Source: SIG565 sp045594065
GTDB lineage: Bacteria; Bacillota; Clostridia; Oscillospirales; Acutalibacteraceae
DNA length: 8,477 bases
Reading direction: 5' to 3'
NCBI GenBank assembly: GCA_045594065.1
Contig: JAZNXU010000025.1
Location: forward strand, 1 to 8,477
Each line of letters opens with the position of its first letter. Positions within the stretch are counted from its first letter, which is position 1. Shown piece by piece: positions 1 through 5,516 of the stretch. Position numbers and translations under genes: made by a program. The notes beneath the pieces are model-generated. The model saw only the letters and a list, made by a program, of their open reading frames with translations, searched no databases and had not been told where the DNA came from.

Positions 1-2654
1 GAGAATACAGGAACCTTAACATAGTAGCGGTTCTTCTCATCGGGATAGATATCGAAAATACCCTGCTCTTTAAGACTCTTGCCTAAAATTACTTCGGTTG
101 CAATATCAGCAAGGCTGTAGCCTGTAGCTTTTGAAAGGAAAGGTACGGTACGTGAAGAACGTGGGTTAACCTCGATTATAAACACATTATCGTCCTTATC
201 AACGATAAACTGAATATTGTAAAGACCGATAATGCCGATACCAAGACCTAACTTCTTGGCATACTGAAGAATGGTGCCGCGAACCTTGTCGGAAATACTG
301 AAGGTGGGATAAACGCTGATAGAGTCACCCGAGTGGATACCAGTACGCTCTACAAGCTCCATAATACCGGGAACGAAAACATCTCTGCCGTCGCAGATAG
401 CGTCAACCTCAACCTCTTTACCCTGAATGTATTTATCTACAAGTACGGGCTTGTCCTCATCAATTTCAACAGCGGTTTTGAGATAGTGGCGTAATTGCTC
501 TTCGTTAGCTACAATCTGCATTGCTCTGCCGCCTAAAACGAAGCTCGGGCGAACAAGCACGGGGTAGCCGATTTCAGCCGCCGCGGCAATACCGTCCTCA
601 ATTTTTGTAACTGCCTTGCCCTTAGGCTGAGGAATGTTAAGGTCGTGAAGAATTTTCTCAAAGCTATCGCGGTTTTCTGCGCGCTCAATTGCGGCGCAGT
701 CGGTACCGATAATCTTAACACCGCGCTTCATAAGCGGCTCAGCAAGATTAATTGCGGTCTGACCGCCGAGTGACGCAATAACGCCCACGGGCTTTTCAAA
801 CTCGATAATGTTCATAACATCCTCGGGTGTGAGCGGCTCGAAATAAAGCTTATCAGCGGTTGTATAGTCGGTAGAAACGGTTTCGGGGTTGTTGTTGATT
901 ATGATTGCTTCATAACCCGAATTTTTAATAGTAGTTACGGCGTGAACGGTAGAATAGTCGAACTCTACACCCTGACCGATACGGATAGGACCTGCGCCGA
1001 GCACAACAATCTTTTTCTTATCTGTAAGGCGTGAAGCATTCTCGCCTGTATAAGAAGAATAGAAATACGGGATATATGCATTTGTATGGCAGGTGTCTAC
1101 CATTTTGAATACGGGGAACATATTGTTGGCTTTTCTAAGATTGAAAATATCAATTTCGTTTTTACCCCACAGCTTAGCAATGTATTTATCGCCAAAGCCC
1201 ATTTTCTTAGCGGCAAGTAAAACATCAAGATTATCAGCATTCGCCTTTAAGGTGTTTTCCATATCAACGATATTCTTAAACGCCTCTAAGAAATATTCGG
1301 TAATCATTGTGATTTTGTGAAGCTTTTCAATAGTTTCACCGCGGCGTAAAAGCTCGGTAACGGCAAAAGCGTTATCGTCCTTAAACTCGCTGATATACTC
1401 GAGTATATCAGCTGTTTCCATCTTCTCAAACTTAGGTAAATAGAAGTGGTCTGCACCAATTTCGAGTGAACGAACAGATTTAAGCAAGCACTCCTCAAGG
1501 TTAGAGCCTATTCCCATAACTTCACCCGTAGCTTTCATCTGTGTGCCGAGTGTATTGGCGGCAGATGTAAACTTATCGAACGGGAAACGCGGCAGTTTAG
1601 CAATTACATAATCAAGACTCGGCTCGAAAGCTGCCGTTGTGTTGGCAATCTGAATATCCTCAAGATTCATACCGAGTGCGATTTTTGCAGTAACGCGGGC
1701 AATCGGGTAGCCGCTTGCCTTAGAAGCAAGTGCGGAGGAACGCGATACACGCGGGTTAACCTCTATAAGATAGTATTCGCTGGTTTCGGGATTAAGCGCA
1801 AACTGAACATTACAGCCGCCGCAAATTTTAAGCTCACGAATAAGCTTAATAGCGCTGTCGTTAAGCATTTTCTCGTCTTCTTTAGAAAGCGTCATAATCG
1901 GAGCAACAACGAGCGAGTCGCCTGTGTGAACACCAACGGGGTCAATGTTTTCCATACCGCAAATGGTGATGGCGTGGTCGGAAGAGTCGCGCATAACCTC
2001 AAACTCAATTTCCTTGTAGCCCTTAACACTCTTTTCAATAAGCACCTGCGAAACGGGAGAAAGCTTAAATGCATTAATGCCAATTTCAACAAGCTCTTCT
2101 TCCGTGTTTGCAAAGCCGCCGCCTGTACCGCCTAAAGTAAACGCAGGGCGGAGAACTACAGGGTAGCCGATTCTTTTAGCTGCAGCCTTAGCCTCTTCAA
2201 TATTGTATGTGATTTCGGAGGGGATTGTCGGCTCGCCGATAGACTCGCACAGCTCTTTGAAAAGCTCGCGGTCCTCAGCGCGCTCAATACTTTCACTGCT
2301 TGTGCCTAAAAGCTCTACGCCACACTCCTTTAAAATGCCCTTTTTCTCGAGCTGCATTGCAATGTTAAGACCTGTCTGACCGCCGATGCCCGGAACAATT
2401 GCATCAGGGCGCTCGTAACGGAGAATTTTTGCGATATACTCAAGTGTAAGCGGCTCCATATAAACCTTATCTGCAATTGTAGTGTCGGTCATAATGGTAG
2501 CGGGGTTGGAGTTTACGAGTACTACCTCATAACCCTCCTCCTTAAGCGATAAGCATGCCTGAGTTCCTGCATAGTCAAACTCTGCCGCCTGACCGATTAC
2601 AATAGGACCTGAGCCTATAATTAATACCTTTTTAATGTCTGTTCTCTTTGCCAT
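1..2654 (-). CDS. carB: Carbamoyl-phosphate synthase large subunit, 3' end cut off by window edge
   Basis: The large subunit makes carbamoyl phosphate from bicarbonate, ammonia (delivered by the glutaminase subunit CarA) and two ATP, feeding pyrimidine and arginine synthesis in the cytoplasm. The frame is open from an ATG at 2654 to the left edge, giving 884 of the roughly 1060-1070 residues usual for the family. The internal duplication is visible: GSGPIVIGQAAEFDYAGTQA at residues 14-33 starts the carboxyphosphate half, and LGAGPIRIGQGVEFDY at about 552-567 starts the carbamoyl-phosphate half. Each half carries an ATP-grasp with an EVNPR motif (EVNPRVSRSSALASK and EVNPRSSRTVPFLSK). The segment between, near residues 400-545, is the oligomerisation domain. 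The C-terminal MGS-like allosteric domain lies outside the window. A strong GGAGGA ribosome site is 8 bases before the ATG, and only 14 bases separate it from the pyrC stop, so the two are co-transcribed. No frameshift or stop was seen in the parts I translated. Confidence 0.97.
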   Translation of the reverse strand, partial: MAKRTDIKKVLIIGSGPIVIGQAAEFDYAGTQACLSLKEEGYEVVLVNSNPATIMTDTTIADKVYMEPLTLEYIAKILRYERPDAIVPGIGGQTGLNIAMQLEKKGILKECGVELLGTSSESIERAEDRELFKELCESIGEPTIPSEITYNIEEAKAAAKRIGYPVVLRPAFTLGGTGGGFANTEEELVEIGINAFKLSPVSQVLIEKSVKGYKEIEFEVMRDSSDHAITICGMENIDPVGVHTGDSLVVAPIMTLSKEDEKMLNDSAIKLIRELKICGGCNVQFALNPETSEYYLIEVNPRVSRSSALASKASGYPIARVTAKIALGMNLEDIQIANTTAAFEPSLDYVIAKLPRFPFDKFTSAANTLGTQMKATGEVMGIGSNLEECLLKSVRSLEIGADHFYLPKFEKMETADILEYISEFKDDNAFAVTELLRRGETIEKLHKITMITEYFLEAFKNIVDMENTLKANADNLDVLLAAKKMGFGDKYIAKLWGKNEIDIFNLRKANNMFPVFKMVDTCHTNAYIPYFYSSYTGENASRLTDKKKIVVLGAGPIRIGQGVEFDYSTVHAVTTIKNSGYEAIIINNNPETVSTDYTTADKLYFEPLTPEDVMNIIEFEKPVGVIASLGGQTAINLAEPLMKRGVKIIGTDCAAIERAENRDSFEKILHDLNIPQPKGKAVTKIEDGIAAAAEIGYPVLVRPSFVLGGRAMQIVANEEQLRHYLKTAVEIDEDKPVLVDKYIQGKEVEVDAICDGRDVFVPGIMELVERTGIHSGDSISVYPTFSISDKVRGTILQYAKKLGLGIGIIGLYNIQFIVDKDDNVFIIEVNPRSSRTVPFLSKATGYSLADIATEVILGKSLKEQGIFDIYPDEKNRYYVKVPVF
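1389..1412. repeat. Perfect 24-bp palindrome within carB
   Basis: The half-site GCTGATATACTC (1389-1400) is followed at once by its exact reverse complement (1401-1412), with an uninterrupted centre at CTC|GAG. On the coding strand it encodes residues A415-S422 (ADILEYIS) in the oligomerisation domain of CarB. No function is known to me. Confidence 0.9.
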
Positions 2655-2668
2655 AACTATTCCTCCGT

Positions 2669-3874
2669 TTATTTTTTATATACTAACTTTTCGTTTGCAA
2701 ATGTTAACATATTTTCACCGTAAAGCGTGTAGCCCTCAAAAGGTGTCGCGCGCCCCAAAGACAGAAAATCGTCGGGACTTACGGTGAATTTTTTATCCAA
2801 ATTCCACACGCTGAAGCCGTTGGGTTTAAGCCCAAAACGGTTATACGGATTTGTAACCAGCAAATCTACAAGTTTTTCTATTGTTATTATGCCCTGTTTT
2901 ACAAAATAGGTGTTCATAAGCGGTAACGCCGTTTCAAGACCCACTATACCGAATGCGCTCTTTTCAAGCCCTTTCGATTTTTCTTCTGCCGAGTGAGGTG
3001 CGTGGTCGGTGGCAATCATATCAATTGTACCGTCACAAATGCCCTCAATTAAAGCCTCTTTATCGGTCTTATCGCGAAGTGGCGGATTCATTTTAAATCT
3101 GCCGTGCTCTTCTAAATTACTGTCGTCAAGTATCAAATAGTGCGGACCTGTTTCACAGGTGATGTTTACACCGCTTTTCTTAGCCTCACGGATAAGCTCT
3201 ACACTCTCTTTACACGATATATGACAAACATGATATGCCGCGCCCGTTTTTGCGGCAAGCTCAATATCGCGCTCAATAGGCTTCCATTCACTTTCTGAGC
3301 AGATACCCTTATGCCCATGCTCGGCGGCGTATCTGCCTTTGTGAATATAACCGCCGAAAAGCAGCGAATTATCCTCACAGTGCGCAACAATCATTTTACC
3401 GAGCGACTTGGCAATTTGCATCGCCTCTTCCATCATAGAAGCATCTTGCACTCCCCTGCCGTCATCTGAAAAGGCAATTACATTCGGCGCCATACCAATA
3501 AGGTCAGCAAGCTTTTCGCCCTTTTGACCGACTGTTATTGCACCATATGGCAGAATATTTATAAGCCCAGCATTATTTATTAAATCAAGCTGCAGTTTTA
3601 AATTCTCTATACTGTCAGGCACAGGATTTAAATTAGGCATCGTGCAAACCGTAGTGTAGCCGCCGCGCGCTGCTGATGCTGAGCCTGACTTTATTGTTTC
3701 TTTATAAGAAAAGCCCGGCTCACGAAAATGCACATGCACATCGCAAAAGCCGGGAAGAACAGTAAAATCGCTTGTATTAAGAAAAGATAAATCGCCCGAC
3801 AAAACGCGGGTTACGGCAGAAACACTTATTCCTGCTTTTTCGAGTCCTACCTGCTTTGCCATAAGCTCTGACAT
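2669..3874 (-). CDS. pyrC: Dihydroorotase, class I
   Basis: Catalyses reversible ring closure of N-carbamoyl-L-aspartate to dihydroorotate, the third step of UMP synthesis, using a zinc centre in a TIM-barrel amidohydrolase fold. Visible active-site elements in order: HVHFREPG at residues 47-54 (metal ligands H47 and H49, substrate-binding R51), MPN at 79-81, FSDDG at 135-139 with the metal-bridging-type D137, AHCED with H165, CHIS with H218, GPHY at 243-246, MNPPLR at 262-267 and TDHAPH with the catalytic-type D290. Length is 401 residues against about 420-430 for typical class I enzymes. The shortage is at the N terminus, where the usual 'IKNGRVIDP'-like strand before the barrel is not recognisable. 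The ATG start is supported by AAAGGAAG 6 bases upstream; an internal Met5 has no comparable site. It lies downstream of the pyr attenuator and just upstream of carB. Confidence 0.96.
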   Translation of the reverse strand: MSELMAKQVGLEKAGISVSAVTRVLSGDLSFLNTSDFTVLPGFCDVHVHFREPGFSYKETIKSGSASAARGGYTTVCTMPNLNPVPDSIENLKLQLDLINNAGLINILPYGAITVGQKGEKLADLIGMAPNVIAFSDDGRGVQDASMMEEAMQIAKSLGKMIVAHCEDNSLLFGGYIHKGRYAAEHGHKGICSESEWKPIERDIELAAKTGAAYHVCHISCKESVELIREAKKSGVNITCETGPHYLILDDSNLEEHGRFKMNPPLRDKTDKEALIEGICDGTIDMIATDHAPHSAEEKSKGLEKSAFGIVGLETALPLMNTYFVKQGIITIEKLVDLLVTNPYNRFGLKPNGFSVWNLDKKFTVSPDDFLSLGRATPFEGYTLYGENMLTFANEKLVYKK

Positions 3875-3907
3875 TTTTATCTTCCTTTCTTACTGCTAAT
3901 TATCTAT

Positions 3908-3935
3908 AAAAAAAGCCTTGCCAACACGGCAAGGC
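3908..3935 (-). terminator. Attenuator terminator upstream of pyrC
   Basis: Perfect 8-bp stem GCCTTGCC/GGCAAGGC (3928-3935 with 3915-3922), five-base loop GTGTT, followed by seven T on the minus strand (3908-3914). It lies 34 bases before the pyrC start, so it controls entry into pyrC-carB. Confidence 0.95.
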
Positions 3936-3947
3936 GGTGAATACACT

Positions 3948-3984
3948 CGGGCAACGGGTACAGCTATATCCTGCCCCTTACCGG
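3948..3984 (-). promoter_or_regulatory. G-rich hairpin inside the pyr attenuator
   Basis: CCGGUAAGGGG (3974-3984) can pair with CCCGUUGCCCG (3948-3958) at 9 of 11 positions, continuing as CAG/CUG with a UA bulge and a GAUAUAG loop. It lies between the two antiterminator strands. Its 5' arm contains CGGUAAGG, which can itself pair with the terminator arm CCUUGCCG (8 pairs, one G-U). I do not recognise this element from known pyr leaders. Confidence 0.55.
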
Positions 3985-4041
3985 TTTCTTTATACCAATC
4001 TTGCCGATATCTCGTATCGTCTTAAAGATTTCACTTAAAAT

Positions 4042-4070
4042 ATTATACTACTAACGCAAAGTTTTGTCAA
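4042..4070 (-). promoter_or_regulatory. Sigma-A promoter for pyrC-carB (exact consensus)
   Basis: TTGACA at 4065-4070, 17-base spacer, TATAAT at 4042-4047, all on the minus strand. Both hexamers match the sigma-A consensus perfectly. Predicted start near 4034-4035, immediately before the PyrR-loop-like hairpin. The -35 box is 10 bases downstream of the pyrR stop. Confidence 0.92.
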
Positions 4071-4080
4071 CGGAAAAACC

Positions 4081-4629
4081 TTAATTTTCGATATTTTTTT
4101 CGGCTATGTAAACCCCTGTTTCGCCATCAATTTCCTCTACGCGTACCAGCACCTTTTCGCTATGCGCTGTGGGCAGATTTTTACATACATAATCAGCCCT
4201 TATAGGCAATTCGCGATGCCCGCGGTCAACAAGCACTGCAAGCTGCAACGCCTTGGGTCTGCCGAACGCAAATACCGACTCTATCGCCGCGCGTGCAGTC
4301 CTGCCCGTATATAGCACATCATCAACAATAATAACCGTTTTATCGGTAATATCACAGGGGAAATGGCATTCACCTGCAAGACTTAATTTATCGGCCTCGG
4401 TTAAATCATCTCGATGCTTTGTAATATCAAGATAACCAACAGGCACCCTAATATTTTCAAATTTTTCAATGTTTTGCGAAAGGATTTTGGAAAGCGGCAC
4501 GCCACGGCGCTTAACGCCTAAGAGAATTACATTCTCTACACCGCTGTTTTTCTCGATTATTTCGTGGGTAATACGCGCCATTGCGCGAGTTATCGCAATT
4601 TCATCCATAATTTTGGATTTTATTTTCAT
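4081..4629 (-). CDS. pyrR: PyrR bifunctional pyr operon RNA-binding attenuation protein / uracil phosphoribosyltransferase
   Basis: PyrR senses UMP and PRPP; with UMP bound it grips a hairpin in pyr leader RNA and favours transcription termination. Many homologues also convert uracil plus PRPP to UMP. The 182-residue protein has the family's usual length (about 180). Visible marks are the N-terminal MDEIAITRAMARITHEIIE region, the basic LGVKRRGVPL segment at 37-46, LDITKHRDDL at 67-76, the PRPP-binding loop VIIVDDVLYTGRT at 99-111 and LAVLVDRGHRELPIRADYV near the C terminus. I place the start at the ATG at 4629, preceded by GGGAGAGG. The frame stays open to 4689, but that extension would overlap the promoter at 4661-4689 and has no family similarity. 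There is no terminator between its stop and the pyrC promoter, so read-through into pyrC is possible. Confidence 0.97.
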   Translation of the reverse strand: MKIKSKIMDEIAITRAMARITHEIIEKNSGVENVILLGVKRRGVPLSKILSQNIEKFENIRVPVGYLDITKHRDDLTEADKLSLAGECHFPCDITDKTVIIVDDVLYTGRTARAAIESVFAFGRPKALQLAVLVDRGHRELPIRADYVCKNLPTAHSEKVLVRVEEIDGETGVYIAEKNIEN

Positions 4630-4660
4630 AATACCTCTCCCAAAAATTACTTCTGCGTTT

Positions 4661-4689
4661 ATTGTAACACAGTGCTTAAAATAAGTCAA
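4661..4689 (-). promoter_or_regulatory. Sigma-A promoter for pyrR
   Basis: TTGACT at 4684-4689, 17-base spacer, TACAAT at 4661-4666 on the minus strand. Predicted start near 4654, leaving a leader of about 25 bases that carries only the ribosome site. The -35 box begins two bases after the T-run of the thiT terminator. Confidence 0.88.
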
Positions 4690-4691
4690 TT

Positions 4692-4718
4692 AAAAAGGGC
4701 CCGCAACCCTGCGAGCCC
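4692..4718 (-). terminator. Rho-independent terminator of thiT
   Basis: GGGCTCGCA (4710-4718) pairs with TGCGGGCCC (4697-4705) over 9 bp with one G-U, loop of four bases, followed by five T (4692-4696) on the minus strand. It starts about 20 bases after the thiT stop. Confidence 0.9.
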
Positions 4719-4737
4719 CCTGCCGACATAAAGTATA

Positions 4738-5295
4738 TTATTTTGCTAATCTTTTCAAAACATTCGCTTTATAAAGAAGCGCAACACCTAAAGGTGTAAT
4801 AATCATTTCGGGAATCATATAGAGTCCGTTGTGTGTAATTGAGAACCATACTGCACCCCAGAAATCGGCAATTTCGCGCCATACGGTAAAGCCTGTGATA
4901 ATATGGCACACATAGCGCAAGAATACCGCTAAAAGCACGCCTAAAATGCAGGCAAGAAACTCGTTTTTGATTTTGTTCTTGAAAATTCCCGAAAAGCCGA
5001 GAACACCGTAAGCTATAACATAATCAAGCAGAACAATCGCCACGGCGGCACCCCACCAAGTAGCGTAGCTTAAATTTCCAAGACCGAACATTAATTGAAT
5101 TACACCATAAATGAGGTTGACAAAAATTCCCCATTTCAAACCGAACATAATGCCGAGCAAGCACATTGGCACCATTGAAAATACCGTAATCGAGCCGCCC
5201 ATAGGCAACGATATGCTTGGTACAACCTCACTGAGCACCGTTGAGAGCGCAATAAAGAGCGCTGAAACCGTTAATTTTTTTAAATTATTTTTCAT
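4738..5295 (-). CDS. thiT: ThiT thiamine-specific S component of an ECF transporter
   Basis: Membrane substrate-binding component that captures thiamine and works with a shared energising module (EcfA, EcfA', EcfT), none of which is in the window. The 185-residue product has about six hydrophobic segments and ends just after the last one, typical of ThiT (about 180 residues). Family marks include the N-terminal KLTVSALFIALSTVLSEVVP, which supplies the alanine/small-residue helix used to dock EcfT; GGSITVFSMVPM at 33-44; LLDY at 89-92 (equivalent to the LLEY ligand motif of the Lactococcus protein, with Asp for Glu); RYVCH at 127-131 followed by W139; and the aromatic/Asn cluster HNGLYMIPE at 155-163. 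The start has AAAGGGG 7 bases upstream. Assignment is reinforced by the TPP riboswitch directly in front. It is a single-gene transcript bounded by its own terminator. Confidence 0.96.
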   Translation of the reverse strand: MKNNLKKLTVSALFIALSTVLSEVVPSISLPMGGSITVFSMVPMCLLGIMFGLKWGIFVNLIYGVIQLMFGLGNLSYATWWGAAVAIVLLDYVIAYGVLGFSGIFKNKIKNEFLACILGVLLAVFLRYVCHIITGFTVWREIADFWGAVWFSITHNGLYMIPEMIITPLGVALLYKANVLKRLAK

Positions 5296-5316
5296 CTTTT
5301 TACCCCTTTCGCAAAC

Positions 5317-5344
5317 AAAAAATGCCGCAGTTTAACTGCGGCAT
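5317..5344 (-). terminator. TPP riboswitch expression-platform terminator
   Basis: Perfect 9-bp stem ATGCCGCAG/CTGCGGCAT (5336-5344 with 5322-5330), loop of five bases, then a run of six T (5317-5322, overlapping the stem base) on the minus strand. It lies between the aptamer and the thiT ribosome site, implying premature termination when TPP is bound. It is also the only terminator downstream of the membrane-protein gene. Confidence 0.94.
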
Positions 5345-5350
5345 AACAAG

Positions 5351-5451
5351 ACGGGTATATATTATTCCTACGTCGGCATTATCCGCATCAGGTTTTAGGG
5401 TCGAAACGAAATGGTTTCCTCTCAGCCTGAGTTCACAAGCTCCCCTTTTTT
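5351..5451 (-). promoter_or_regulatory. TPP riboswitch aptamer (THI element) controlling thiT
   Basis: Minus-strand RNA contains the conserved THI-box landmarks in order: GGGGAGC (about 5439-5445), CAGGCUGAGAGG, ACCC, ACCUGAUGCGGAUAAUGCCG and ACGUAGGAAUAAU (ending near 5361). The variable P3 arm lies in between. TPP binding to this fold would repress thiT. The P1 closing stem is unusually weak: the bases before GGGG are almost all A, and those after AGGAA are A/U-rich. A possible antiterminator is aptamer UGCGG (5383-5387) pairing with CCGCA in the 5' arm of the downstream terminator. Confidence 0.97.
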
Positions 5452-5487
5452 GTTTGCTGTTTTAAATGTAATCTCGAGATTAGGTTT

Positions 5488-5516
5488 ATTTTAACACCAT
5501 TATTGCTCGCTGTCAA
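5488..5516 (-). promoter_or_regulatory. Sigma-A promoter for thiT
   Basis: TTGACA at 5511-5516, 17-base spacer, TAAAAT at 5488-5493 on the minus strand. Predicted start near 5481, giving a leader of about 186 bases. The -35 box and most of the spacer lie within the last codons of the upstream membrane-protein gene, which stops at 5500. Confidence 0.88.

Larger units (their letters stand above)
3908..4035 (-). promoter_or_regulatory. PyrR-type transcription attenuator leader of pyrC-carB
   Basis: Three mutually exclusive RNA structures can be drawn. A hairpin at 3997-4030 has lower stem AAUCUU/AAGAUU, an internal loop (UAAGA opposite GC), upper stem CGAUA/UAUCG and loop CGAGA. This matches the layout of a PyrR binding loop, whose known consensus loop is CNGNGA, with one loop base missing here. 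Its 3' side contains CGGCAAG (4000-4006), exactly complementary to CUUGCCG (3927-3933) in the 5' arm of the terminator at 3915-3935. So a PyrR-stabilised binding loop would free the terminator, and without PyrR the CGGCAAG strand would block it. The PyrR identification is inferred from structure, position and the adjacent pyrR gene. Confidence 0.8.
5311..5457 (-). repeat. 12-nt inverted repeat bracketing the TPP riboswitch
   Basis: On the plus strand, gcaaacaaaaaa (5311-5322) and ttttttgtttgc (5446-5457) are exact reverse complements. In the minus-strand RNA the first copy met is GCAAACAAAAAA just before the aptamer, and the partner UUUUUUGUUUGC is the terminator U-run and what follows it. 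Confidence 0.85.

Noticed and set aside
1093..2135. Open reading frames on the plus strand opposite carB (for example 1093-1320 and 1926-2135)
   Set aside because: They are antisense shadows of a well-conserved CarB frame, lack ribosome sites and have no recognisable protein features.
4630..4660. A PyrR attenuator in front of pyrR
   Set aside because: The leader from the predicted start is about 25 bases and contains no hairpin or T-run.
4630..4689. Upstream extension of pyrR by 20 codons to an ATG at 4689
   Set aside because: It would overlap the pyrR promoter, has no ribosome site and no family similarity, while the ATG at 4629 has a strong site and gives normal PyrR length.
4253..5335. 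Plus-strand frames opposite pyrR and thiT
   Set aside because: Fully overlapped by confidently identified genes on the other strand; low-complexity translations without ribosome sites.
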